In this document: positions 29,788 through 37,693 of the stretch, piece after piece
Layout: every line of letters begins with the position of its first letter
Position numbering within the stretch: position 1 is the stretch's first letter
Source of the DNA: an uncultured Granulosicoccus sp.
GTDB taxonomy: Bacteria > Pseudomonadota > Gammaproteobacteria > Granulosicoccales > Granulosicoccaceae
Length of the DNA stretch: 62,090 nucleotides
NCBI GenBank assembly: GCA_947492525.1
Contig: CANLNQ010000037.1
Location: forward strand, 1-62,090
Direction: 5' to 3'
The notes under the pieces: model-generated
Seen by the model: the letters and a program-made list of their open reading frames with translations, nothing else
Databases searched by the model: none
What the model was told of the DNA's origin: nothing
Program-made: the position numbers and the translations under genes

Positions 29788-29802
29788 ATAGATAAATACT
29801 AT
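29788..29802. promoter_or_regulatory. OxyR-like half-site pair ATAG-N7-CTAT
   Basis: ATAG (29788-29791), seven bases, CTAT (29799-29802): this matches two of the four consecutive OxyR contact tetramers exactly. It ends one base before the oxyR ATG (29804), well placed for autorepression. The two upstream tetramers at the expected spacing are poorly matched. Confidence 0.5.
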
Positions 29803-29803
29803 A

Positions 29804-30697
29804 ATGATCACACTGCAGCAACTCAGATTCCTGACGGCTCTGGCCGCTACGGACAACTTTTCCAGGGCCGCACAATCGAGCTTTGTCAGCCAGCCAACGC
29901 TGAGCGCGGGCATCAAGGAACTGGAGCAGCGGCTCGGCGTCGTCCTGGTCGCGCGAACGCGCCACAGTGTGCTGTTCACACCGGTCGGCCTCGAGATCGT
30001 GGAGCGAGCCAGGGATCTGCTCAATGGGGTGGCCGAGATAGAGAGTCTCGCCTCTGCACACGCCAATCCCGAGAAAGGAAAATTTACCCTGGGCTCGATC
30101 CCGACGGTCGGACCTTACCTGGTGCCGGCTGCGCTGCCACTCATCCGTCAGCGATTTCCCGAACTTGGCCTGTACCTGCGTGAGGAACTGACCGAGAGCC
30201 TGATCGACGGGCTTGCCGCGGGCCGTCTGGACATGGCCCTGATCGCCTTGCCGTTCGATATCGGCAACATGGAGTACACCGAACTGTTTGATGATGGGTA
30301 TCAGCTGGCGGTCGCAAAATCGGACAAGGAGGTCTCATCCCGTCCGTCGCGTGAGGTCATTTTCGAAGGACGACGACTGATGTTGCTGGAAAACGGGCAT
30401 TGTCTGCAACGGCATGCATTGGCCGCTTTTCCGGATCAGAGCGTGTCTGTGGATGAGAGTTTTGCCGCGACCAGTCTGTCCACACTGGTCGCGATGGTCT
30501 CCGAGGGGCTGGGAGTCACTCTGTTGCCGGATCTGGCGATCGACGGAGGCCTGCTTGCGCATGACCGGATCGATCTTGTACCGCTGCCGGACGCCTGCCC
30601 GAGAACCATTGCATTGGCTTGGCGCAAGAGCTCTCCGCACAAGGCATTGTTTCAGTCCATTGCCTCCATACTGGTACAGATACGCTCGGAAGGCTGA
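29804..30697 (+). CDS. oxyR: LysR-family regulator, OxyR-like, lacking the second redox cysteine
   Basis: A 297-residue regulator. The winged HTH (residues 1-60) and substrate domain are those of OxyR, and it sits divergently from dps. The peroxide-sensing cysteine is Cys200 in the ENGHCLQRHAL motif (E. coli Cys199). Nine residues later, where E. coli has Cys208, this protein has Phe209; the only nearby Cys is around 266 in DACPRT. It therefore cannot form the classical intramolecular disulfide. It might respond through sulfenylation, glutathionylation or the distant Cys, or it may act as a permanently reduced form. The ATG at 29804 is immediately after the OxyR-like site. Confidence 0.88.
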   Translation: MITLQQLRFLTALAATDNFSRAAQSSFVSQPTLSAGIKELEQRLGVVLVARTRHSVLFTPVGLEIVERARDLLNGVAEIESLASAHANPEKGKFTLGSIPTVGPYLVPAALPLIRQRFPELGLYLREELTESLIDGLAAGRLDMALIALPFDIGNMEYTELFDDGYQLAVAKSDKEVSSRPSREVIFEGRRLMLLENGHCLQRHALAAFPDQSVSVDESFAATSLSTLVAMVSEGLGVTLLPDLAIDGGLLAHDRIDLVPLPDACPRTIALAWRKSSPHKALFQSIASILVQIRSEG

Positions 30698-30805
30698 GAG
30701 GGTGTTGACGATCGGAGCGGGAGGGCAGAGCCAGTGCACCACCACTCAGTCACTGAAGACACAGGGCATTGCGCCCTGTGTCGGGACACCGGGCTGATCT
30801 GTTGA

Positions 30806-31639
30806 TCAGTCGGCGAGGCGCAGCAGTTCGTTGATACCGACCTTGCTGCGAGTCTTTTCATCAACACGCTTGACGATGACCGCGCAATACAGGCTGTACT
30901 TGCCGTTGTCCGACGGCAGATTGCCGGAGACCACCACGGAGCCTGCGGGAATGCGACCGTAGGTCACTTCATCACGCTCACGGTCATAGATGCGTGTGCT
31001 CTGGCCCAGGTAGACACCCATGGAAATCACGGAGCCGGCTTCCACGATCACGCCTTCCACGACTTCGGAACGCGCTCCGACAAAGCAGTTGTCTTCGATG
31101 ATGGTCGGTGAGGCCTGCAGGGGCTCGAGCACACCACCGATACCGACGCCGCCGGATAGATGCACGTTCTTGCCGATCTGCGCACAGGAACCCACGGTGG
31201 CCCAGGTATCGACCATGGTGCCGGAATCGACGTAGGCGCCGATGTTGACGTAGGAGGGCATCAGCACGGTATTGGGTGCGATGTAGCTGCCTTTACGGGC
31301 CATGGCCGGGGGGACGACGCGAACGCCGGAGGCGGCAAATTCATCTGCACTCATGTCGGTGAACTTGCCTGGCACCTTGTCATAGAACTGGGTGAAGCCA
31401 CCGGCCTGCACAGGTGCGTTGTCTCGCAGTCGGAATGACAGCAGAACGGCCTTTTTCAACCACTCGTTCACTTGCCATTCACCGGGGGCGCCCAGCGGCT
31501 CGGCTACGCGAGCCTTGCCCGAATCGAGCATGGCGATGGCCTGTTCGACAGCCTTGCCGACTTCGCCGTCTGCGTGTGCGGTGCTGATGTCGGCACGCTG
31601 TTCCCAGGCATCATTGATGACGCTTTCCAGTTCACTCAT
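30806..31639 (-). CDS. dapD: Tetrahydrodipicolinate N-succinyltransferase
   Basis: Transfers succinyl from succinyl-CoA to tetrahydrodipicolinate in the succinylase branch of lysine and meso-diaminopimelate synthesis. The 277-residue protein has the N-terminal helical domain and the left-handed beta-helix of hexapeptide repeats (about 100-220), with [16 protein letters not shown] in the middle. Standard family length. It lies 34 nt downstream of dapC, the next enzyme of the same branch. Confidence 0.95.
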   Translation of the reverse strand: MSELESVINDAWEQRADISTAHADGEVGKAVEQAIAMLDSGKARVAEPLGAPGEWQVNEWLKKAVLLSFRLRDNAPVQAGGFTQFYDKVPGKFTDMSADEFAASGVRVVPPAMARKGSYIAPNTVLMPSYVNIGAYVDSGTMVDTWATVGSCAQIGKNVHLSGGVGIGGVLEPLQASPTIIEDNCFVGARSEVVEGVIVEAGSVISMGVYLGQSTRIYDRERDEVTYGRIPAGSVVVSGNLPSDNGKYSLYCAVIVKRVDEKTRSKVGINELLRLAD

Positions 31640-31673
31640 GGTGTGGATTCTCAGTAGAGGGTGGTTGATCGAT

Positions 31674-32864
31674 TCAAAGACACTGGACTATACGTTGTGC
31701 AGCCGTGATGCAGTCATCCAGTGGTGCTACCAGGGCCAGTCGCAGGTGATTGGCTCCGGGGTTGTAATTGTCGCGTCCCGGCGCTCTGGCCAGATAGCTG
31801 CCAGGCACCGCGCGAACGTTGAATTCTGCCAGCAGGCGTTGTGTGAACACCTGGTCATCGACGGGCAGCTCCGGCCACAGGTAGAAGCCTGCAGCGGGTG
31901 CGCTGACATTCAGTGCGGGGCTGAGGATGTCGATGACGGCATCGTATTTTTCATCGTAGGCGGCGCGATTGTCCCTGACGTGCGTTTCATCGTTCCAGGC
32001 GGCAATGCTGGCTGCCTGCACGAAGCCGGACATGGAGCAGCCCTGGTACGTGCGGTATTCGACGAAACGCTTGATCAGGGTGGCATCACCGGCGACGAAA
32101 CCGGAGCGCAAGCCAGGCAGGTTGGAGCGCTTGGACAGGGAATGAAAGACCAGGCAGCGCTCGTAATCCGTCTGCCCCATGGCGTGCGCCGCCTGTAGCA
32201 GTCCGCACGGCGGGCCGCTGGCTTCTCGATAGATCTCGCTGTAGCACTCGTCGCTGATGATGATGAAGTCATGTTCCTGTGCCTTGCCGATCAGGCGCTG
32301 AAGCGCAGCCTCGGAGACCACGGCTCCGGTGGGGTTGCCGGGGGTGCACAGATAGATCATCTGGCAGGCCGCAAACTGTTCGTCACTGATGGCTGCCAGA
32401 TTGGCATCGGCGTTTTCATCAATGGCGTAGAACTCGGGTGTACAACCGGCCAGCAGAGCGGCCCCTTCGTAGATCTGATAGAAGGGGTTGGGCATCAGCA
32501 CCAGACGATCGCGCCGGCTTCGGTCCAGCACACACTGGGCAATGGCATACAAACCCTCCCGCGTGCCGTTCACGGGCAGAATGTGTTGCTCTGCCAGCGT
32601 GTCGGCGCCGCTCAGTGAATAGCGCCGACAGAGCCATTCGGCAATCGATTGGCGTAGCTCATCGATGCCTCGGGTGGTAGGGTAATTCTCGACCGTCCGT
32701 GCGGCGGCCTGCATGGCATCCAGCACGAACTGTGGGGCCGGGTGCTTGGGTTCTCCCACCGATAGCGAGATGGCAGGCAGATCGGCAGGCGTGATGCCGT
32801 CGAGCAGCTTGCGCAGCTTTTCGAAGGGGTAGGGTTGCAACAAGTCGAGTTCAGGGTTTGTCAT
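31674..32864 (-). CDS. dapC: Succinyldiaminopimelate transaminase
   Basis: PLP-dependent class I/II aminotransferase expected to make N-succinyl-LL-diaminopimelate from the keto intermediate and glutamate. The 396 residues carry the aspartate-aminotransferase-like core: the [12 protein letters not shown] motif, the DECYSEIY segment with the PLP-contacting Asp, and the PLP lysine in [10 protein letters not shown]. The frame is open to 33092, but Met at 32864 begins the family N-terminus ([17 protein letters not shown]). Adjacent dapD supports the function over a general aspartate transaminase. Confidence 0.92.
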   Translation of the reverse strand: MTNPELDLLQPYPFEKLRKLLDGITPADLPAISLSVGEPKHPAPQFVLDAMQAAARTVENYPTTRGIDELRQSIAEWLCRRYSLSGADTLAEQHILPVNGTREGLYAIAQCVLDRSRRDRLVLMPNPFYQIYEGAALLAGCTPEFYAIDENADANLAAISDEQFAACQMIYLCTPGNPTGAVVSEAALQRLIGKAQEHDFIIISDECYSEIYREASGPPCGLLQAAHAMGQTDYERCLVFHSLSKRSNLPGLRSGFVAGDATLIKRFVEYRTYQGCSMSGFVQAASIAAWNDETHVRDNRAAYDEKYDAVIDILSPALNVSAPAAGFYLWPELPVDDQVFTQRLLAEFNVRAVPGSYLARAPGRDNYNPGANHLRLALVAPLDDCITAAQRIVQCL

Positions 32865-32906
32865 TGCTCTATTATAACGGCAGACCTGAACCAACAAGAG
32901 CCTGAC

Positions 32907-33458
32907 TTGACCAGTAACCTGCCTTCTCATGACATCGTCGCCAGCATCGAACACTGGCTCGACGCCATGGTGATCGGACAGAACCTGTGCCCGTTTGCCA
33001 ATGCGGCTCGGCGGCGCGATCTGGTCAGCATCGTGGTGGCCAGCAGCGGCAGTGCAGAACAGTGTCTGCAACAGCTGTCCGATGAGGCACATCGCCTGGC
33101 TGACAGCGAGGAGGAACGGACCACCTTGCTGGTATTACCCGATGGCTTCGAGAATTTCGATGATTATCTGGACTTGCTCGCGCTGGCCGAGGCGCTGTTC
33201 GAGGATCTGGAATTCGACGGTATATTGCAGATAGCCAGCTTCCACCCCGAGTATCAGTTCGAGGGAACCGACAGGGACGATGTGAGTAACTGGACCAATC
33301 GTGCACCGTATCCGATTCTGCATCTACTGCGCGAGGACAGTGTGGAGCGAGCTGTGGCCGGCCACCCGGACCCGGACAGCATTCCCCAGCGCAATATCGA
33401 TCGGCTCGAGCAGTTGGGGCTGACGGGGGTTCTGAAGCTGCTGGAGCGCGACCGCTAG
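32907..33458 (+). CDS. DUF1415 family protein
   Basis: A 183-residue cytoplasmic protein of the DUF1415 family, function unknown. The conserved family motif GQNLCPFANAARR is near the N-terminus, followed by the ERTTLLVLPD and SFHPEYQFEG segments. The start is uncertain: TTG at 32907 (AAGAG upstream) avoids overlapping dapC; TTG at 32835 would overlap the dapC start. It is divergent from dapC and 128 nt before hflK. Confidence 0.8.
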   Translation: MTSNLPSHDIVASIEHWLDAMVIGQNLCPFANAARRRDLVSIVVASSGSAEQCLQQLSDEAHRLADSEEERTTLLVLPDGFENFDDYLDLLALAEALFEDLEFDGILQIASFHPEYQFEGTDRDDVSNWTNRAPYPILHLLREDSVERAVAGHPDPDSIPQRNIDRLEQLGLTGVLKLLERDR

Positions 33459-33586
33459 AGTACTGATTCCTGCAAAGCGTCCATTCAGAGCGGTTCTTCG
33501 TCAGGCCCCGTGGGCAAGACCCACGACGCTTCTTCAAGAAATCCTGACTCAGCCGACTATGCTCTTGTGTTGACGGAGGAATTCCC

Positions 33587-34645
33587 ATGGCGGGTAATGA
33601 TGCGCTTGATAATTTCCTGAAGCAGCTGAAGGGCGCGCGCGCGAGCTCCGATGGGCCCTCAGGCCCCAATGTGACTCGCGGCGCCTTTGGCGGTGGCAAG
33701 GGTGGCAGGACCGGCTTGCTGAAAGGCGCTGGGTTGCTCGGTGTGGCCTTGCTGGCGCTGATTGCGTACACGGCCTCGTACACGGTGCCCAGTGATTCGG
33801 TGGGAATCGTGCAGCGCTTCGGCAAATACACGGCCGAGAAGAATCCCGGACTGCATTTCAAGCTTCCGCTGGGTGCCGATACGGTCACCATTCTGCCGGT
33901 CAAGAGGCAGTTGAAGCAGGAGTTCGGCTTTGCCAGCAGCGGTGTGACCAATCCCAGTCAGACACGTCCGGATATCGCCGCCCAGTCGCAGATGGTGACC
34001 GGAGATCTGAATGCCGCACTGGTGGAGTGGGTGGTGCAGTACCGGATTGCCGAGCCGCGCAAATACCTGTTCGATGTCCGCAACCCGGGTGAGACCCTGC
34101 GCGACCTGTCCGAGTCGGTCATGCGCGAGGTTGTCGGGGACCGCACGGTGGACGAGGTCATCACCATCGGACGGCAGGAGATCGAATCCGAGGCGCTGCT
34201 GAACATGCAGACCCTGGTGGCCAAGTATGAGATCGGGGTGAGTATCGACCAGGTGCAATTGAAGAACATCAATCCGCCGCGTCCGGTCCAGGAATCGTTC
34301 AATGAAGTGAACCAGGCGCAACAGGAAAAGGAGAGTCTGATCAATGCGGCACGGCGCGAATACAACAAGGTGATTCCGCTGGCAGAAGGTGAGAAGGATC
34401 AGCGCATCCGGGCAGCCGATGGGTATCGGCTAAAGCGTATCAATGAGGCGGAAGGTGATGCCGCTCGCTTCAACTCGGTCATGGTGGAATACAGCAAGGC
34501 TCCGGAAGTGACGCGTCGGCGTATCTATATCGAGACCCTGCAGGATGTGCTGCCGGGGCTGGACAGCAAGCTGATCGTGGATGAGCAGTCGCAGCAGATT
34601 CTGCCCCTGATGCACCTGAATGCCATCAAGGAGGCAGCACAATGA
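33587..34645 (+). CDS. hflK: FtsH protease regulator HflK
   Basis: Membrane SPFH protein that with HflC forms a large periplasmic cage around the FtsH AAA+ protease and limits its access to membrane substrates. The 352 residues contain a Gly-rich cytoplasmic N-terminus (about 1-42), a single membrane helix (about 45-63), the SPFH/band-7 domain beginning DSVGIVQRFGKY and a long charged coiled coil. The ATG at 33587 has GGAGGAATT upstream. It overlaps hflC by 4 nt (ATGA). Confidence 0.95.
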   Translation: MAGNDALDNFLKQLKGARASSDGPSGPNVTRGAFGGGKGGRTGLLKGAGLLGVALLALIAYTASYTVPSDSVGIVQRFGKYTAEKNPGLHFKLPLGADTVTILPVKRQLKQEFGFASSGVTNPSQTRPDIAAQSQMVTGDLNAALVEWVVQYRIAEPRKYLFDVRNPGETLRDLSESVMREVVGDRTVDEVITIGRQEIESEALLNMQTLVAKYEIGVSIDQVQLKNINPPRPVQESFNEVNQAQQEKESLINAARREYNKVIPLAEGEKDQRIRAADGYRLKRINEAEGDAARFNSVMVEYSKAPEVTRRRIYIETLQDVLPGLDSKLIVDEQSQQILPLMHLNAIKEAAQ

Positions 34646-35619
34646 AAATCACATCCATCATTCTGGCCATTGTCGTGGCCGGCGCCCTGTTGATCGTGTC
34701 CGGCGCTCTGTATACCGTGGATGAAACCCGGCAGGTCATCATCACGCAATTCGGCAAGCCGGTGGGAGAGCCGAAGACCGAAGCGGGGCTGAAATTCAAG
34801 CTGCCGTTCATTCAGCAGGTCAACCCGGTGGATAAGCGCATCCTGGAATGGGATGGTGCGCCCAGCAACATGCCCACCAAGGACAAGCTGTATATCGCCG
34901 TGGATCTGTTCGCTCGCTGGCGCATCGTGGATCCCCTGCAGTACTTTCTGCGACTGCGTGACGAGCGAAGTGCACAATCGCGGCTGGATGACATTCTGGG
35001 CAGTGAAACGCGAAACGCTGTTGCCAAGCACGAGCTGATCGAGCTGGTCAGAACCACCAAGGGGCGGGAACCGCTGCGCGATGCCTCCCTGTCAGAGGCT
35101 GATCTGGCCACGCTTGGTGGCCTGGTGCCGATTCGCAAGGGCCGAGCGCTGGTCGAACAGGAAATCTTCGCAGCGGCAGCCCCGAAGGTGGAAGTCTTCG
35201 GTATCGAGCTGACGGATATCCGCTTCAAGCGAGTCAATTACAACGAGAGCGTGCGGCCCAAGATCTACGAACGCATGATCAGTGAGCGGCGACAGATTGC
35301 CGAGCGTTTTCGCTCGGAAGGCAACGGTGAGGCGGCGCGTATCAATGGTAATCGTGAGCGAGAGCTGAACCGGATTCGCTCTGAAGCCTACCGCGAGGTA
35401 GAGGAGATACGCGGTGATGCCGATGCCAAGGCCACCGAAATCTATGCCAGTGCCTATAATCAGTCTGCGGAGGCTGTGGATTTCTATGAATTCCAGCGAA
35501 CGATGGATATGTACCGGACAGTACTTCAGGACAATTCCACACTGATCATGTCCACGGGCAGTGAAGCCTTCGAATATCTCAAATCAATGAACCCTGTTGA
35601 AGAGGCTGATGAACCATGA
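34642..35619 (+). CDS. hflC: FtsH protease regulator HflC
   Basis: Partner of HflK in the membrane microdomain that controls FtsH. The 325-residue protein has an N-terminal membrane helix (about 3-22), the SPFH domain (VDETRQVIITQFGKP, around 29-43) and a C-terminal coiled coil. Family length is normal. ATGA overlaps with hflK upstream and the DUF2853 gene downstream show a tightly coupled three-gene unit. Confidence 0.95.
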   Translation: MKITSIILAIVVAGALLIVSGALYTVDETRQVIITQFGKPVGEPKTEAGLKFKLPFIQQVNPVDKRILEWDGAPSNMPTKDKLYIAVDLFARWRIVDPLQYFLRLRDERSAQSRLDDILGSETRNAVAKHELIELVRTTKGREPLRDASLSEADLATLGGLVPIRKGRALVEQEIFAAAAPKVEVFGIELTDIRFKRVNYNESVRPKIYERMISERRQIAERFRSEGNGEAARINGNRERELNRIRSEAYREVEEIRGDADAKATEIYASAYNQSAEAVDFYEFQRTMDMYRTVLQDNSTLIMSTGSEAFEYLKSMNPVEEADEP

Positions 35620-35933
35620 GCACTGATTACGCGGCAGATGTATCCAGATTCGTGGAAAGTCCAGACCAGACTTGCATCGATAACATCGTCAAGTACTGCG
35701 GTATCGCGCTGCGCAGCAGCAAGGATGCCGCGTTGGTGTCCAGTTCCGACCAGAAAGAGCTGGATCGTGTGAGAGATGGCTTTGCTGCCAAGAAGCTGGG
35801 GCTCGATGCGGCAGCAGCCGATGAGGGCATCAAGCAGGTGTGCGAACAGATGAAGGGTACTCGCCAGAAGAGTCGCGTCACGTTCTACTACCTGTTGGCG
35901 CAGCAGACCGGAACGATGGACAAGCTGGCTTGA
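35616..35933 (+). CDS. DUF2853 family protein
   Basis: A 105-residue helical cytoplasmic protein of the DUF2853 family, function unknown. The family pattern includes YCGIALRSSKDAALVSSSD and the C-terminal KGTRQKSRVTFYYLL. The start overlaps the hflC stop by ATGA. The link to the HflKC unit is positional only. Confidence 0.78.
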   Translation: MSTDYAADVSRFVESPDQTCIDNIVKYCGIALRSSKDAALVSSSDQKELDRVRDGFAAKKLGLDAAAADEGIKQVCEQMKGTRQKSRVTFYYLLAQQTGTMDKLA

Positions 35934-35957
35934 TCTTGTAGACAGAATCTCCCGGAC

Positions 35958-37316
35958 ATGAGTGAGCAGGAAAACAACCCGGCGAAGCTGGATACCCGGC
36001 GCCGTCTCAAGCGTCGCTTCAAGACCCTGCTGCCGAGTCTGGGAGTCTATGGTGGGACTGCTGTACTGATCGCGGTGGGTTTGTGGGTCAGCTATCAGTT
36101 CATCGAACCGGCGCCACCGGATACGCTGGTGATGGCAACCGGTAACCCGGAAGGTGCCTACCACGCTTTCGCGCAGGAGCTGGTCAGGGAATTCGCCAGC
36201 GAAGGGGTGACTCTGGAACTGCGTGAGACAGCAGGGTCGGTGGAAAACCTGGCGCTGCTGACCGAGGATGACGCTGTCAAGGTCGCTTTTCTGCAGTCGG
36301 GCATTGCCTCTGCCGAAGAGCATCCGCAACTGCGGGGCCTTGCCAGTGTCGACTTCGAGCCACTGTGGCTGTTCTCCAATCAGGAAACGCGTCTACGCAG
36401 TATCGGCGACCTGAAAGGTCTGCGAGTGGCTGTCGGTGCGCAGGGCAGTGGCACTCGGCAGGTGGCGTTGAAGCTGCTGTCGGACAATGCGCTGGCCGAA
36501 CCGGATCTTACCCTGCTGCCACTCAGCGGCTCGGCCGCGGTCGAGGCCTTGCGCGATGGCTCCATCGATGCCGCTCTGAGTATCTCGTCTGCCAACGCCG
36601 GCATGGTGCAGACGCTGCTGGCAGAGCCGGGTATCCAGTTGATGAGTGTCGAACGCGCAGAGGCCTATGCCCGCCGCTATCCCTGGTTCTCACACTTGAC
36701 ACTGCCTCGTGGTGTTATCGATCTGGCGCAGGATCGCCCACCAGAGACGATCAATCTGATTGCCGTGGCGGCTACGCTGGTGGCCACTACCGATCTGCAC
36801 CCTGCGCTGGGCGATCTGATGATGCGCGCTGCCGCCAGTGTGGCAGCTCGCGACACCCTGTTCTCGCGGGCCGGGCGGTTCCCGTCACCTGATTTTCTGG
36901 ACTTTCCGGTCAGTGCAGACGCCGAACGCTACTACAAGTACGGGGTGCCTTTCCTGCTGCGCTATCTGCCGTTCTGGGCGGCCAATCTGGTTGACCGGCT
37001 GAAGCTGCTGGCCTTGCCACTGCTGGCCTTGTTGCTGCCGCTGTCGCGCATGTTGCCACCGGCCTATCGCTGGACGGTGCGCAAGAAGGTCTACCACTGG
37101 TATGACGAGGTGCAGGCTATCGACCAATCCACGACCGACGACAGCTCTCACGCGGCGCTGACGCGTTGTCTGCTGGAGCTCAAGCGTATCGAGGATGAAG
37201 CGCGGGCCATCGAGGTACCGTTGAGCTATGCACACGAGTTGTATGCCTTGCGTCAGCATATTGACATGTTGACCTTGCAGATCGAGCGACGGCTGGGTAC
37301 GACAGTACCCGTCTGA
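35958..37316 (+). CDS. Membrane-anchored TAXI-type solute-binding protein
   Basis: A 452-residue protein with a TAXI (TRAP-associated extracytoplasmic immunogenic) binding domain (about residues 55-310) held between two membrane segments: an N-terminal helix (about 26-48) without a cleavable signal, and a C-terminal hydrophobic segment near 342-372. A cytoplasmic helical tail of about 80 residues follows. Classical TAXI proteins are secreted and pair with a fused DctQM permease; no such permease is adjacent (the dctPQM set further on belongs to the DctP family). A sensing or chaperone role is more likely than transport, which is inference. Confidence 0.78.
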   Translation: MSEQENNPAKLDTRRRLKRRFKTLLPSLGVYGGTAVLIAVGLWVSYQFIEPAPPDTLVMATGNPEGAYHAFAQELVREFASEGVTLELRETAGSVENLALLTEDDAVKVAFLQSGIASAEEHPQLRGLASVDFEPLWLFSNQETRLRSIGDLKGLRVAVGAQGSGTRQVALKLLSDNALAEPDLTLLPLSGSAAVEALRDGSIDAALSISSANAGMVQTLLAEPGIQLMSVERAEAYARRYPWFSHLTLPRGVIDLAQDRPPETINLIAVAATLVATTDLHPALGDLMMRAAASVAARDTLFSRAGRFPSPDFLDFPVSADAERYYKYGVPFLLRYLPFWAANLVDRLKLLALPLLALLLPLSRMLPPAYRWTVRKKVYHWYDEVQAIDQSTTDDSSHAALTRCLLELKRIEDEARAIEVPLSYAHELYALRQHIDMLTLQIERRLGTTVPV

Positions 37317-37693
37317 GGCGAGGTGCGGGCGCGAGTGAAGGCACAGCAGGCACAAGCTCTGGCACACGCACACGCACACGCACACGCACACGCACACGCA
37401 CACGCACATGCACATGTCGATATCGATGTACAGGTCTCGGCCACCTCGGAGCGCCGCGACAGGAATGTGCTCCTTGCTGCTACCGGATGTACCGTGTGAC
37501 TGCATACCCTCTTTGTAAAGACTACAATCTGTTGTGAGACCGTGTGGCTGTCGGGCTGCATGGAATATGATCGGATCGTGGTTTTACACAGCAAGATCAA
37601 TGTGTTGGTGATAATGACCCTACACCTTCTGGATTCACGACCGTAAGGTACCTATCATCGAATGACTTCCGACCCAGTAACGACGGAACCTGC
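37317..37693. other. Intergenic region with hexamer repeat ahead of tamA
   Basis: 377 nt without a convincing gene. It holds the CACACG repeat (37363-37416), a possible -10 TATGAT at 37566-37571 for tamA without a clear -35, and an AT-richer stretch around 37500-37600. Minus-strand frames across the repeat translate as Val-Arg runs and are artefacts. Confidence 0.6.
37363..37416. repeat. Hexanucleotide repeat CACACG/CACATG
   Basis: Seven copies of CACACG followed by two of CACATG, head to tail, about 280 nt before the tamA start. Alternating purine-pyrimidine DNA of this type can slip and can adopt Z-form. Confidence 0.92.

Noticed and set aside
37363..37416. Possible CRISPR array
   Set aside because: Units are contiguous hexamers with no spacers. 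The same holds for the 9-mer and GGTCA arrays.
37180..37600. Minus-strand frames with repeated Val-Arg or Ala-Cys units over the CACACG tract
   Set aside because: The repeats are the translation of the hexamer array; composition is not protein-like and nothing is conserved on either side.
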